NCBI RefSeq assembly: GCF_015557635.1
Contig: NZ_JADNOP010000006.1
Location: 62,001 to 126,000 of the forward strand
Direction of reading: 5' to 3'
DNA length: 64,000 nt
DNA from: Fusicatenibacter saccharivorans
Lineage (GTDB): Bacteria > Bacillota > Clostridia > Lachnospirales > Lachnospiraceae
Shown: positions 7,793 through 16,191 of the stretch, piece after piece
Layout of the letters: every line of letters begins with the position of its first letter
Numbering within the stretch: the first letter of the stretch is position 1
Notes under the pieces: generated by a model
Told to the model about the DNA's origin: nothing
The model's database searches: none
The model's input: the letters and a program-made list of their open reading frames with translations, nothing else
Translations under genes and position numbers: made by a program

Positions 7793-10700
7793 GTAGTATC
7801 ACTTCCTTTCAAATGAGAATCGATATCTTCCCACACAAATGCATCCCAGAAGAAATTCCGGTTTTCAGAGCTTGTTCTTGTGAGCTTATGCAATGTGGTA
7901 ATAAGCTGTCCCATATCGACAGATGAATGGTCAATCAGTTCTTCCAGTTCGCGGAGACAAATACGGTAGATCTTGCGTTGTGCATTTGCATCATTATTTA
8001 CGTAAAAATTACGGGCAGCGTTGTCCAGGTGTCTGATGAAGTCCGAATTTGAAGCCACATAGGAAGAAATGGGCGGAAGTTCTTCCTTAGGAGCCTTTTT
8101 TGCCTTTCTTTTCTCTTCTGACTTTTCCATTTGCTTTATCGCTTTTTCTTTTAGAACATCAAAAGGGGCATCCTGTGTTGGCACCTTTATACAGGAAAGA
8201 ATTAACCATAACGTTTTGTATCCCTGCTGATAAAAATGGAACAGCAGTTCTCGCTCCGTTTCATCAAGGGAAGCTTCTTTGAATCCATTTCCAATGATGT
8301 ACTCCAATGCCTTTCCACGATGATCAGAAGGCTGAAGAAGCCATTGCTCATGAAGAAGACGTGTGCGCATGTCCTGAATGGAATTGCTTTCCGTAATATG
8401 CTCTTGTATTTTACTTTTTAAGGCTGGAACCGTAATTCTTTGAAGCTGAATCGCAGTTTCTTCATCATAAATTTGAAACAAATTTCTCAGAAGATTTTCC
8501 GGTGCATAGAAAACCTCTTTTTTTTCTTCTCTTATAATAGGAAGAAGAGAATGGATGTAAAAGAAATGCGTGGATAAAATCTCACGGCATTGCGTTTCAA
8601 AAATTTTGATCGCTGCACTATTTTTAGCAGATGTTTTTTTCGGCGCAAGGAACAACTTTAAGGTATTATCGCGGACTTTTTCTTTCGCTTTGTATTTTTC
8701 CAATTCATCTCTAAAACGGCCAGGCAATTTGTTAATACAGGTTCCATAATCTGGAACAGAAAAAGTTGCGTTTGTCCGACAATCCTTTGCGGAAATCGTG
8801 AACTTCTCTTCGTTGGAAGATTTACTGTTTTTGACAGTCAAATTGCTGAAATAATAATTTTCTTCTGAGCGCAACTGTTTCCATTTTTTCAAAAACGTCA
8901 GATAGGAATTCTGATGCGTTTGCTCCTTTAGAATGGGATCTAAATTAGGGTGCTTTCCATTTTTGGCTGCATCAATTTCCAAACCGGTCAATAAGGTACA
9001 ATGTTCACACGAAGGAGGAACAGGAGTTGATGAAGCATTTGGCTTTGTCACAAGTACCTGGTTCGTGGAATTTGATGATGAATTTAACGGCTTGCCATAC
9101 TCGGTCTGCCCAATGGAAATGGATGCATTGGAAATCAGTCCGATCCGGTTGGAAAAGGTATTTTTGATATGTTCGAATGGAACATGTGCCTTTAATTCAA
9201 CAGCAGGAGAATCCAAAGCAGGAATTGTGATAATGGGAAGAATACGGTATGGATACGTTTCTGTATCGTAGCATCCAGATGCAACTGCGTTTACAACATC
9301 CTGATCAAATATAACGTTAACCAAATCGCCGTCAAAATCAGCGCCGCCTAAACATAAAGGAGCAACGGAACCTCGTGGAACCATAACAATACCAGTTAAT
9401 TTACCGAAATATTTTTGATAAACTTTAAGATGCTTTTTAAAGGAATTATAATTTACATGTCCTATTTTTGTGTAATGCGCTTCATCGGTATTTGTAAAAC
9501 GCCGCATAATAAACTGTTCATTTCTTGAAAGATGTGGGCTTCTGAAAAAGGCATAATAGGAAAGATAATCCCATTTTTTGTCTAACTGTTGATTTGAAGT
9601 CATAGGAAGATAGAACCGATCAAATAAATAGTATGTGAAAAAGCCGCCCATATCGGTCTCTTTTTCCAGCAGGCTTACAAGCAATGGCAGCAGATCCCGG
9701 CACAAATACCGTGTTTGGCCTTCTACAAGCAGTTTTCCGCTCACCAGTTTTGTTAAAAGCCCTTTTTGAATGTTCTGCAATTGCGATTTTATATAGATAT
9801 CATTTGCAAGAGCAGGATTCTTAAAGAGAGCCTTTTTCCATACCGGCGATTCAGTGTCAGTAAAAATATTTTCTAATTCATCCGTGTCGTTTGCCTCATC
9901 GTCACTGACCATGTTTTCAGTATCCAGCAGGCCATCACAACTTTTTAAATAATTAATGGGATTTTTAATAAAGGAGCAATGGCTGTTTAAAATATGCTCA
10001 AATTGTGTTTCAGAAAAATCAAGGGTATTAATCATCTGATAGCTTAAATGCGTATATTTTGACTGTCCATAAGGTAAATTAGTACCCGAAATATATAATG
10101 CATGGTCGTATTTTTTTAATGCATTGCAATAAAATTCCATCGGATCAATGGTTTTACCCTCTTTTTTTGCAGCTTCACAATACTGCTTTAACCAGCTATA
10201 TGCTTTAAACATACTTTTGGTAACAAAAACATGGGCTTTATACAGGTCACGTTTAAATCCAAAGGCATCAGTATACAAGTTTGTGTGTGAATCGTTATCG
10301 CTGTTATGTTCCCTTAAAAATGCGTGAACATCAACCTCATGAAGCATTCCTTTTATAAAGGGGAGCCTTATTTGAAAAGAGGTTGCGTCGGATGTTCCAA
10401 GAGAAGTATTGACATAACATGAATAGGTTGGAGTGATAAAGCCAGAACCATCGAAAGGAGTATCTACATAGAAAAACTCTTCCGTTTTCGGTTTTAAAAA
10501 TTGGTAATCTATTGTTTCATCTGAATTCGTTGTTTTTTCTGCTGTTAATAAGGGGACATTCCGCTGATAATTATATCCAGTCGCTGGTTTGTTTTCACGT
10601 TTACCAGAGGCTATCCGTTCGTCCTGCACAACTACAAATGTCTCAGGAGTAAGACGTAATTCTTCAGAATCAATTCTTTTGGAAGAAGACAGATACAATC

Positions 10701-11262
10701 CCCGGTAGGCATAATATTTACTTTCTGTTATTTTGATTTTATTTCCGAAAAAATCAATTCCTAAATTGAGGCGGAGATTTAATTCATCGTAAAGAGTTTC
10801 ATCAATGAACGAAATCCTGCTGTGGCGGGTCATGTTTCCACTCTTATCAAATGCAGACATATGGACAGCTTTGTCAGAATCTGGAAAATAAAGATCAAAC
10901 CCATGCTCGATCAGATCCCGCGCATCTTTCTGAAGAAATTCCTGATCTTTCAGTTTCCATTTGGGATCGGAAGATTTGTCAAAGGAAAGAAAGATATCCT
11001 GAAAATCAACGATAAGGAATTTATCATATAAAGTTTTCTCCGTGACCTGAAAGGAAGAGCCCTGTCTTTTCTTCAGAACTTCATAAATTTGATGAAAAAG
11101 AGGACAATCCTCTCGCGTGATTTCCTGTGTGACCACGTAGCTGTGAACGGGGTCGGAAAAATCCAGTTTGAAACATTGATTGTTTTCAGTGGGCTTTTTG
11201 GGAAAATAATCAAAAAGAGCCTTGGCGTTGAGGGTTATGATTATTTGCTTGGTATTTGTCAT
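7786..11262 (-). CDS. RdRP-like single-chain polymerase with DxDGD double-psi beta-barrel motif
   Basis: 1158 residues; GGGAG lies 8 bases before the ATG. The central segment VPRGSVAPLCLGGADFDGDL contains DFDGD at residues 642-646 (bases 9325-9339). DxDGD, preceded by a small-residue stretch and followed by hydrophobic strands (VNVIFD), is the metal-binding loop of the QDE-1/RDR cellular RNA polymerases and of phage YonO-type single-chain polymerases, related to the beta' subunit NADFDGD loop. About 115 residues later GLEIDAAKNGKHP matches the conserved AxDxxKxG block that follows the active site in RDR enzymes. The C-terminus is rich in Lys/Glu (KAKKAPKEEL). The N-terminal 500 residues are unrecognised. 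Template (RNA or DNA) and primer use cannot be inferred. It sits between a PD-(D/E)XK nuclease and an unknown protein in one operon. Confidence 0.75.
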   Translation of the reverse strand: MTNTKQIIITLNAKALFDYFPKKPTENNQCFKLDFSDPVHSYVVTQEITREDCPLFHQIYEVLKKRQGSSFQVTEKTLYDKFLIVDFQDIFLSFDKSSDPKWKLKDQEFLQKDARDLIEHGFDLYFPDSDKAVHMSAFDKSGNMTRHSRISFIDETLYDELNLRLNLGIDFFGNKIKITESKYYAYRGLYLSSSKRIDSEELRLTPETFVVVQDERIASGKRENKPATGYNYQRNVPLLTAEKTTNSDETIDYQFLKPKTEEFFYVDTPFDGSGFITPTYSCYVNTSLGTSDATSFQIRLPFIKGMLHEVDVHAFLREHNSDNDSHTNLYTDAFGFKRDLYKAHVFVTKSMFKAYSWLKQYCEAAKKEGKTIDPMEFYCNALKKYDHALYISGTNLPYGQSKYTHLSYQMINTLDFSETQFEHILNSHCSFIKNPINYLKSCDGLLDTENMVSDDEANDTDELENIFTDTESPVWKKALFKNPALANDIYIKSQLQNIQKGLLTKLVSGKLLVEGQTRYLCRDLLPLLVSLLEKETDMGGFFTYYLFDRFYLPMTSNQQLDKKWDYLSYYAFFRSPHLSRNEQFIMRRFTNTDEAHYTKIGHVNYNSFKKHLKVYQKYFGKLTGIVMVPRGSVAPLCLGGADFDGDLVNVIFDQDVVNAVASGCYDTETYPYRILPIITIPALDSPAVELKAHVPFEHIKNTFSNRIGLISNASISIGQTEYGKPLNSSSNSTNQVLVTKPNASSTPVPPSCEHCTLLTGLEIDAAKNGKHPNLDPILKEQTHQNSYLTFLKKWKQLRSEENYYFSNLTVKNSKSSNEEKFTISAKDCRTNATFSVPDYGTCINKLPGRFRDELEKYKAKEKVRDNTLKLFLAPKKTSAKNSAAIKIFETQCREILSTHFFYIHSLLPIIREEKKEVFYAPENLLRNLFQIYDEETAIQLQRITVPALKSKIQEHITESNSIQDMRTRLLHEQWLLQPSDHRGKALEYIIGNGFKEASLDETERELLFHFYQQGYKTLWLILSCIKVPTQDAPFDVLKEKAIKQMEKSEEKRKAKKAPKEELPPISSYVASNSDFIRHLDNAARNFYVNNDANAQRKIYRICLRELEELIDHSSVDMGQLITTLHKLTRTSSENRNFFWDAFVWEDIDSHLKGSDTTC

Positions 11263-11295
11263 ATATTATCTCCCACAATTGAGAATTTTGTAATT

Positions 11296-12309
11296 TCAAT
11301 TAATAGTGACGGTTGGATCTTGACGCCAGTCAATCTTGGCAAGTGCATCAATTAATTTATTCCATTCGGTGGATGCAACTTCGGAGTTAGGGTATTTGTC
11401 AGTGAAATCAGCAATTTCAGCGACATCAATTTCAAAAGCTAAATTTTCAAAAACAAAACTTTTGTCATGCAATAGTTTTTTCCTTAACTCAATAAGATTT
11501 AGATTGTTCGATTCATCAGAATAGTTCAATTTTGTTATTTTGAAATATTTCCATATTAGTCCATTTGTATAAAGAACCTGGCCATACCATAATAATTCGC
11601 CTATTATTTCTGAAATATCAGGATCAAACGGCAACAATGAATTATCTTGTTTTTTTAAGATAAATGTATTGAGTCTTGGTTTAATGAAAATGTTTTTTTT
11701 ATCTTTAAAATCCTTATCATCATAAAAGTTATCTAAGAGTTTAGAAAGAGTTCCAGCAGGATCTTTTAATTGTTCGTATTTTGTTATAGAACGTAGATAA
11801 CATACATTTTCTGGGGTGGGTAGTATATCGACTACGAAGGCAACGGGATTAATCGTTGTCTTTAATTCTTTTAAAATAACATTCTTGGCATCACGGTTAA
11901 ATTTTATTTGTACAAAGTTGCTAATAATAGAATATGTTCCAGAGTCTAAATCACTCAATTTTGAATCGGATTTTTTGCATTCAACACAGCCATAAATATA
12001 AGGAAGTTGTTCATTAGTGCTTTTTGAATCTTCGGATTTAATTGCTGTGGCATCAAATTTGTTTCCCAAAATTGCTATATCTGGAAACGCTAGGCTAATA
12101 TTATCATTTTTTTTACCACCCAAAAGTTTCCTTCCTGGAAGTGCTTTGGTGTTTGAGGCCTTAGCAATTAATTGAATAGATACATCTTTATGTTTAGTCA
12201 TTTGTAATAGCATATATATCCAAGGATACAAGGCTTCTTCTTGGGCATATTGCTTATTCATTAACTGCAATTGCCTAAGATAATCTTTTAACGTAAGTTT
12301 AATCTTCAT
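11296..12309 (-). CDS. PD-(D/E)XK nuclease-like protein, first gene of the polymerase operon
   Basis: 337 residues from the ATG at 12309, which has GGAG seven bases upstream; an in-frame ATG at 12321 lacks a site. LAFPDIAIL near residue 77 followed by YGCVECKKSD near 110-112 gives the PD...(E)xK catalytic arrangement of restriction-endonuclease-like folds, with the helix-rich N-terminus (LTLKDYLRQLQLMNKQYAQEEALYPW cut short here) typical of such proteins. The rest is unassigned. The 33-base gap to the polymerase gene indicates one transcript. A nuclease beside a polymerase suggests defence or nucleic-acid processing; this is inference. Confidence 0.7.
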   Translation of the reverse strand: MKIKLTLKDYLRQLQLMNKQYAQEEALYPWIYMLLQMTKHKDVSIQLIAKASNTKALPGRKLLGGKKNDNISLAFPDIAILGNKFDATAIKSEDSKSTNEQLPYIYGCVECKKSDSKLSDLDSGTYSIISNFVQIKFNRDAKNVILKELKTTINPVAFVVDILPTPENVCYLRSITKYEQLKDPAGTLSKLLDNFYDDKDFKDKKNIFIKPRLNTFILKKQDNSLLPFDPDISEIIGELLWYGQVLYTNGLIWKYFKITKLNYSDESNNLNLIELRKKLLHDKSFVFENLAFEIDVAEIADFTDKYPNSEVASTEWNKLIDALAKIDWRQDPTVTIN

Positions 12310-12470
12310 GTTAATCTCCATTCTGCCAAGTTAAGATGGCTAATCAGATTTCTGACATAATTAGTATTGTGAGCAAGGCCTTCTTAGTGATAAGAGGAAT
12401 ATGCCATTGCTCAGTTTTAGTTTTGAAAGTTGCAAAGTCTTTTTATTACAGGAACATCTATAAAAATAAT

Positions 12471-12528
12471 ACCCCCGGAAAAGTAATATTACAAGACGAC
12501 AATCAAAATTTGTCGAATATTTTTCGGG
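12471..12528 (+). repeat. ACCCCCGGAA hairpin repeat, copy 1
   Basis: ATAAAAATAATACCCCCGGAAAAG is followed by an arm ending TTTTCGGG, so CCCGGAAAA pairs with TTTTCGGG around an inner GACGACAA/TTGTCGA-type stem. The same AT-rich leader plus ACCCCCGGAA recurs at 12786, 13191 and 14624. The 12310-12859 gap holds two of these repeats and no credible gene. Confidence 0.65.
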
Positions 12529-12783
12529 AAAATAAGAACTTGTCGAATTTGAGCCTGCATGCATTCTGATCGTGCGTGTTAGGAATGTCTGAATTCCACT
12601 ATTTCTATTTAATGTACTGCGCAATGGAGTATTATTTTGAAAATCTTACAGGAAAGAGAGGTGCATGAAAATGATTGTCGACAGTAGAAAAATAGAATAG
12701 AAACAAAGACAATAGAATACAGCCAGTGTACTGTCTTTCCAATGTGAAAAAGAAGAAAAAAACAATACAAGACAATAAAAACA

Positions 12784-12831
12784 ATACCCCCGGAATTTTG
12801 TCAGAGGATTTGATGCTGACTACTTTTCGGG
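12784..12831 (+). repeat. ACCCCCGGAA hairpin repeat, copy 2
   Basis: Same leader (AAAAACAATACCCCCGGAA) with GTCAG...CTGAC inner stem and TTTTCGGG closing arm. It ends 28 bases before the start codon of the zinc-ribbon gene and could form a leader structure over its transcript. Confidence 0.65.
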
Positions 12832-12859
12832 AAAAATAAAAAAATGGAGGACATCCAAC

Positions 12860-13156
12860 ATGTTAAATTCTAAGTTATTTGAAAATCCAGAATATGAAGA
12901 ACTGCAGTTAAATCTGAATGTGTATTTAAGGGCACAGCGATATGCAGATGAATACGAGTGCCCGAATTGCGGCTTCAAAGGCGGTCTGGTCGTGAGTCAA
13001 TCTGATTGCGACAAATATGAATGCCTGAACTGCGGTCATCAAGGCAGCTTCGATCAGGAAATTGCTGATCGAAATGATGTGGAGAGCGAGTGGTTGTCAT
13101 CGTACACAGAAGAAGAGCGAGAAGAAGTATACGATAAGGACTGCAGTGAATGGTAA
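12860..13156 (+). CDS. Small zinc-ribbon protein
   Basis: 98 residues behind TGGAGG. Two CxxCG knuckles (ECPNCGFKGG near residue 34 and ECLNCGHQG near 54) form one zinc ribbon, flanked by an acidic C-terminus (EEEREEVYDKDCSEW). Zinc ribbons of this size bind nucleic acid or protein; nothing more specific is visible. An ACCCCCGG repeat and a terminator follow it. Confidence 0.75.
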   Translation: MLNSKLFENPEYEELQLNLNVYLRAQRYADEYECPNCGFKGGLVVSQSDCDKYECLNCGHQGSFDQEIADRNDVESEWLSSYTEEEREEVYDKDCSEW

Positions 13157-13190
13157 TAAAAACACCAGATAATTAAAACAATAAAAACAA

Positions 13191-13240
13191 CACCCCCGGA
13201 AAAGCAGTCGGATAGATTTGATCTATTCGGCTGCTTTTTT
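13191..13240 (+). terminator. Terminator with ACCCCCGGAA leader (repeat copy 3)
   Basis: ACACCCCCGGAA is followed by AGCAGTCGGATAGA...TCTATTCGGCTGCT and a T6 tract, a textbook intrinsic terminator between the zinc-ribbon and HAD genes. Confidence 0.8.
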
Positions 13241-13266
13241 GCAAGGGTAGGGAAAGGAGAACACAA

Positions 13267-13755
13267 ATGGGCAAAAAACATAAAAACTTTGTAGTATTTC
13301 TGGATGTCGATGGCGTCCTGAATACCAGGACCACCGTCCAGCAAACCCCAAAAGGATATCAGGGAATTGACGATGCGCGCGTGGAGGTTCTGGCAAAGAC
13401 AATCAGCAAGTTTGGCGGAGCGGATATCGTTCTGTCATCTGACTGGAAGGAACTAGAACCCACAGATGAAGATTACAGATATCTGGTTTCCAAGCTCGCC
13501 CGATATGGCCTGATTATATCGGGACACACGCAGGACAGGATGTACAAAAGAGGTGCCGGAATTGCAGCATACCTGGAAGAACATCCAGAGATCAAAGAAT
13601 ATGTGATTCTGGATGATTGCAGATTTGATTTCCAGAGTTATCCAAAACTTTGGGAGCGGCTGCTGCTTACCGAGGGGATAGAGCATGCTCGGTTCGCAGC
13701 CGGAACGCCGGCTGTGGAGACGATGGTATTTTTGGATTATGTAAAATTATTTTAA
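13267..13755 (+). CDS. HAD phosphatase of the RNA-repair 'Swiss army knife' type (HAD_SAK-like)
   Basis: 162 residues, with AAAGGAG upstream. Motif I is FLDVDGVLNT (nucleophile D13, acid/base D15), motif II is IVLSSDWK, and motif IV is VILDDCRFDF with the metal-binding Asp pair. The compact form without a large cap, ending in a helical tail, matches HAD domains described from multifunctional RNA repair proteins (PF18143). Those act as polynucleotide 5'- or 3'-end phosphatases. Here it is a stand-alone gene followed 19 bases later by an EEP enzyme, which suggests joint action on nucleic-acid ends (inference). Confidence 0.78.
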   Translation: MGKKHKNFVVFLDVDGVLNTRTTVQQTPKGYQGIDDARVEVLAKTISKFGGADIVLSSDWKELEPTDEDYRYLVSKLARYGLIISGHTQDRMYKRGAGIAAYLEEHPEIKEYVILDDCRFDFQSYPKLWERLLLTEGIEHARFAAGTPAVETMVFLDYVKLF

Positions 13756-13774
13756 CCAAATGGAGGAAAAGCAA

Positions 13775-14593
13775 ATGAAGAGCAAAGTAATTGGATGGAA
13801 CATCAATCAGCGCAGTGGTATGGGAAAGGGGATTCCACAGTTTGTGATCGATGAACTGATCGACCAGAATGCAGACATTATTGTGTTAACAGAACTGTTT
13901 CAGCACAGCACGATTGGTTATTTCTGGGCTGAGATGGAGCGAGCCGGATATCAGCACGCAGTCACGCAGAATGATGGGACAAATGAGGTTGGAATTCTCT
14001 GGAAGAGGGACGTATACACTTTTCATGCAGTGGATGATTCGGTGATTACGACGATGAAAAACAATCATCCGAATTTCCTGCTGGTGGATCTGGAAGACCA
14101 GAACGGACAGTTTCTTACCGTTGCCGGATTTCGGATTCGAATGGTGGATTACAGCCAGCGTGCCGAAGAATTGGAAATTGTTGTGAATAAGGCAAAGGAA
14201 AAGAAAAATCCAGTGCTTATGATTGCAGACTGCAATAACCTGCGGCGGGAGACGACGGAGACAAGCTGGAATTTGCAAGTGGTTGATCATATTCTTTCAC
14301 AGGGTGGATTCGAGAGATACACGCCATGCGGTCAAAGCATCTTTGAGAAACACGCAGACAGAGGATATGCATATGAATTTGCAGAAGATCATTTGATTAC
14401 ACGCGATATTGTAGTTGAGCTTGGAGATTATGACAGAGAATTTGTAAGGCGCGATCGGATTACGTATCCGTGGGGGAAAGATTTTCAAACCTATGATAAA
14501 GAACACAGCCGAAGAGCATCCGTGGAACCTGGATTTCCGGACCATGCGATCGTAAAGGGATATCTTAGTACAGAGAAAGATCAGAAAAAGTAA
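13775..14593 (+). CDS. Endonuclease/exonuclease/phosphatase (EEP) family protein, copy 2
   Basis: 272 residues from the ATG at 13775 behind GGAGG. EEP signatures: GWNINQRSG, VLTELF (catalytic Glu), MIADCNNLR in place of GDFN, and FPDHAIVKG at the C-terminus. The GDFN to ADCN change still keeps the Asp and Asn of the motif. It resembles the protein at 5494 in length, opening and closing motif, though codon use differs. It probably hydrolyses phosphodiester or phosphomonoester bonds at nucleic-acid ends. Coupled in transcription to the HAD gene. Confidence 0.82.
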   Translation: MKSKVIGWNINQRSGMGKGIPQFVIDELIDQNADIIVLTELFQHSTIGYFWAEMERAGYQHAVTQNDGTNEVGILWKRDVYTFHAVDDSVITTMKNNHPNFLLVDLEDQNGQFLTVAGFRIRMVDYSQRAEELEIVVNKAKEKKNPVLMIADCNNLRRETTETSWNLQVVDHILSQGGFERYTPCGQSIFEKHADRGYAYEFAEDHLITRDIVVELGDYDREFVRRDRITYPWGKDFQTYDKEHSRRASVEPGFPDHAIVKGYLSTEKDQKK

Positions 14594-14623
14594 ATCTGAT
14601 GAAGCTGTAGAATATAAAAATAA

Positions 14624-14686
14624 CACCCCCGGAAAAGTGTGACCGTTGTGTGCAAGATGTTTGCTGATGCAGCGGTCACACTTTTT
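14624..14686 (+). terminator. Terminator with ACCCCCGGAA leader (repeat copy 4)
   Basis: ACACCCCCGG then AAAAGTGTGACCG...CGGTCACACTTTTT, a strong hairpin plus T-run after the EEP gene. Fourth member of the repeat family; the leader is conserved while hairpin sequences differ. Confidence 0.8.
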
Positions 14687-14710
14687 ATGGGGCAAAAAGA
14701 AAGGAGGAGA

Positions 14711-14788
14711 ATGAAAATGTTAGGAAAACTGCTTACCTTTTTGCTCACACTGTTCCTACCCTTTTTAGAAGGAACAAATATTGTATGA
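14711..14788 (+). CDS. Small hydrophobic peptide, 25 aa
   Basis: Begins at ATG 14711 (or 14717) directly behind AAGGAGGAG. The peptide has a Lys-containing start, then LLTFLLTLFLPFLEG, a single short membrane-seeking helix, and stops at 14786. The form recalls type I toxin peptides or membrane-active small proteins. The strong ribosome site and its position between a terminator and a DNA-binding protein gene argue for translation, but no antisense RNA could be identified. Confidence 0.45.
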   Translation: MKMLGKLLTFLLTLFLPFLEGTNIV

Positions 14789-14823
14789 TAAAATCGCGGA
14801 TTAAAGAAAAAGGAGGAAGCGAA

Positions 14824-15507
14824 ATGATGAAATTTGATAATGCAAAATATAGAACCGTACTCAATCTGATCAAGAAAACGGGCGAATTCAAGGGGAAAGC
14901 AGTACCCAGTAAGGCAAGGCTTCATGAGATGATTGGCGACGCACTTGGGATATCACATAATACGGTAAAGGACTGGGAAAGAGCAACATCAAATGGGCCA
15001 GATCCGAGAATTCCAGGCTTGCTGGAACAGCTGGAAGCATATCTGGAATTACCGGAGGGTGGACTGCGGGAAAGAACAGCTGAACCAATTAAACTGAATG
15101 AAGAGGAGAGAAAGATCATGAATACAACAACTGATTTTCAGAAACAGCAGATTATGGAGTGCTATGAAAGACTCAGAAAATTTGTCAGCGACATGGATAT
15201 TGAGGATGAAAACGTATATTACGACATTCGCAATATGATCGAGGTGAAGAAAATTGCATTGCCGACAGCAGTATACAAGGCAATGATGAACTTCATGGAT
15301 CAGGTCGTTGAACCATATGTATTTGAAGATACGACGGAGATCTTTTCCGAAGAGGAAGCAAAGCGCAATGAGAAAGGAATTGTGGAAATAAAGTCGGAGC
15401 AGGCATTTCAAAAGCTGATGGTTCGATTTATGGAGAAGCTGTCAGAACTGGATGCGAAGATCGAAACGTTTGCAGAGAGTGAGTTAAAGCCTTATCTCGA
15501 ACGATAA
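14824..15507 (+). CDS. Helix-turn-helix DNA-binding protein
   Basis: 227 residues from ATG 14824 behind AAAGGAGGAAG (the frame opens at 14785). SKARLHEMIGDALGISHNTVKDW near residues 28-50 forms a helix-turn-helix of the XRE/phage-repressor kind, in which ALGISHNTVKDW is the turn and recognition helix. The remaining 150 residues are acidic and mostly helical, with no known ligand domain. It follows the 25-residue peptide within 40 bases, so it may regulate that peptide or the downstream genes. Confidence 0.65.
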   Translation: MMKFDNAKYRTVLNLIKKTGEFKGKAVPSKARLHEMIGDALGISHNTVKDWERATSNGPDPRIPGLLEQLEAYLELPEGGLRERTAEPIKLNEEERKIMNTTTDFQKQQIMECYERLRKFVSDMDIEDENVYYDIRNMIEVKKIALPTAVYKAMMNFMDQVVEPYVFEDTTEIFSEEEAKRNEKGIVEIKSEQAFQKLMVRFMEKLSELDAKIETFAESELKPYLER

Positions 15508-15560
15508 GGCCGTGAAACAGGGCGGAGAGATATTGTCGATTTCGGTCGGGATATCTCTCC
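15489..15560 (+). other. Pair of adjacent hairpins after the HTH gene
   Basis: GCCTTATC-TCGAAC-GATAAGGC (15489-15510) overlaps the stop codon. GGAGAGATAT...ATATCTCTCC (15524-15560) has perfect 10-bp arms and no T-run. They lie between two genes of probably one transcript and may be mRNA-processing or small-RNA structures. Confidence 0.5.
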
Positions 15561-15603
15561 CACAACAAAGACAAGATCAGAAGAAAAAAGTTGGAGGGAC
15601 AAA

Positions 15604-16050
15604 ATGGGAAAACAAATTCAATTTACTAAGAAAGATGCTTATCATACCCCGGGCAAGGCAAAACGGGAGCGGATCAAAGTTACAACCATTCAAAAAGCCC
15701 ATCTGCTGAAGAAATTCTCGAATGTCCTGCGGGATAACAAGGATGGTATCAGTTTCTGGTTCAATACAGAAAGATTCATGACAACGGCAAGAAGATATAA
15801 TTTTGTAGCCTCCAGCATCCTGCGGGATATAGAATTATCAGAATATATTGAAGAGGATGAATCAGTGAGCCTCAAGACAATACGGAGATTGTTAAACTAT
15901 TGTCAATACCAGGAGGAAGAGGAGCTTATGGTTGGAATTCAGGCGATCAAACATATTGGCAAGGCGTTATACGGGGATGAAGATGCCTTCCTGGAGGTCA
16001 TTGACGAGGAAAGTCTGTGCTGCATGGCAGAGCAATATCTGGCAATGTAA
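15604..16050 (+). CDS. Hypothetical protein, 148 aa
   Basis: TTGGAGGGAC gives the ribosome site. N-terminus is basic (KAKRERIKVTTIQKAHLLKKF), the rest acidic and helical with a Cys pair near the end. No family recognised. The basic start could bind nucleic acid. Same strand and spacing as neighbours, so probably part of the long island transcript. Confidence 0.55.
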   Translation: MGKQIQFTKKDAYHTPGKAKRERIKVTTIQKAHLLKKFSNVLRDNKDGISFWFNTERFMTTARRYNFVASSILRDIELSEYIEEDESVSLKTIRRLLNYCQYQEEEELMVGIQAIKHIGKALYGDEDAFLEVIDEESLCCMAEQYLAM

Positions 16051-16191
16051 GAGCCATAAATTTCAGAGTGCGGCAGTTCGGACAAAAATCTGACACCAGA
16101 AGGACAGTGAATCATGATACGATACTGCACAGAACTTCAGTCTGTGCAGTATCTGAACCTACATGTAGTATCAATACAGGAGGAAGAACAT

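Noticed and set aside
12336-12624. Two short opposing frames upstream of the polymerase operon
   Set aside because: They overlap a hairpin repeat, have no ribosome sites and no recognisable sequence.
12471-14686. CRISPR array from the repeated ACCCCCGG motif
   Set aside because: Only four copies with irregular spacing and genes between them; no spacers of uniform size and no cas genes.
14785-14823. Upstream start for the HTH protein
   Set aside because: The frame opens at 14785 within the small peptide gene, whereas AAAGGAGGAAG precedes the ATG at 14824.
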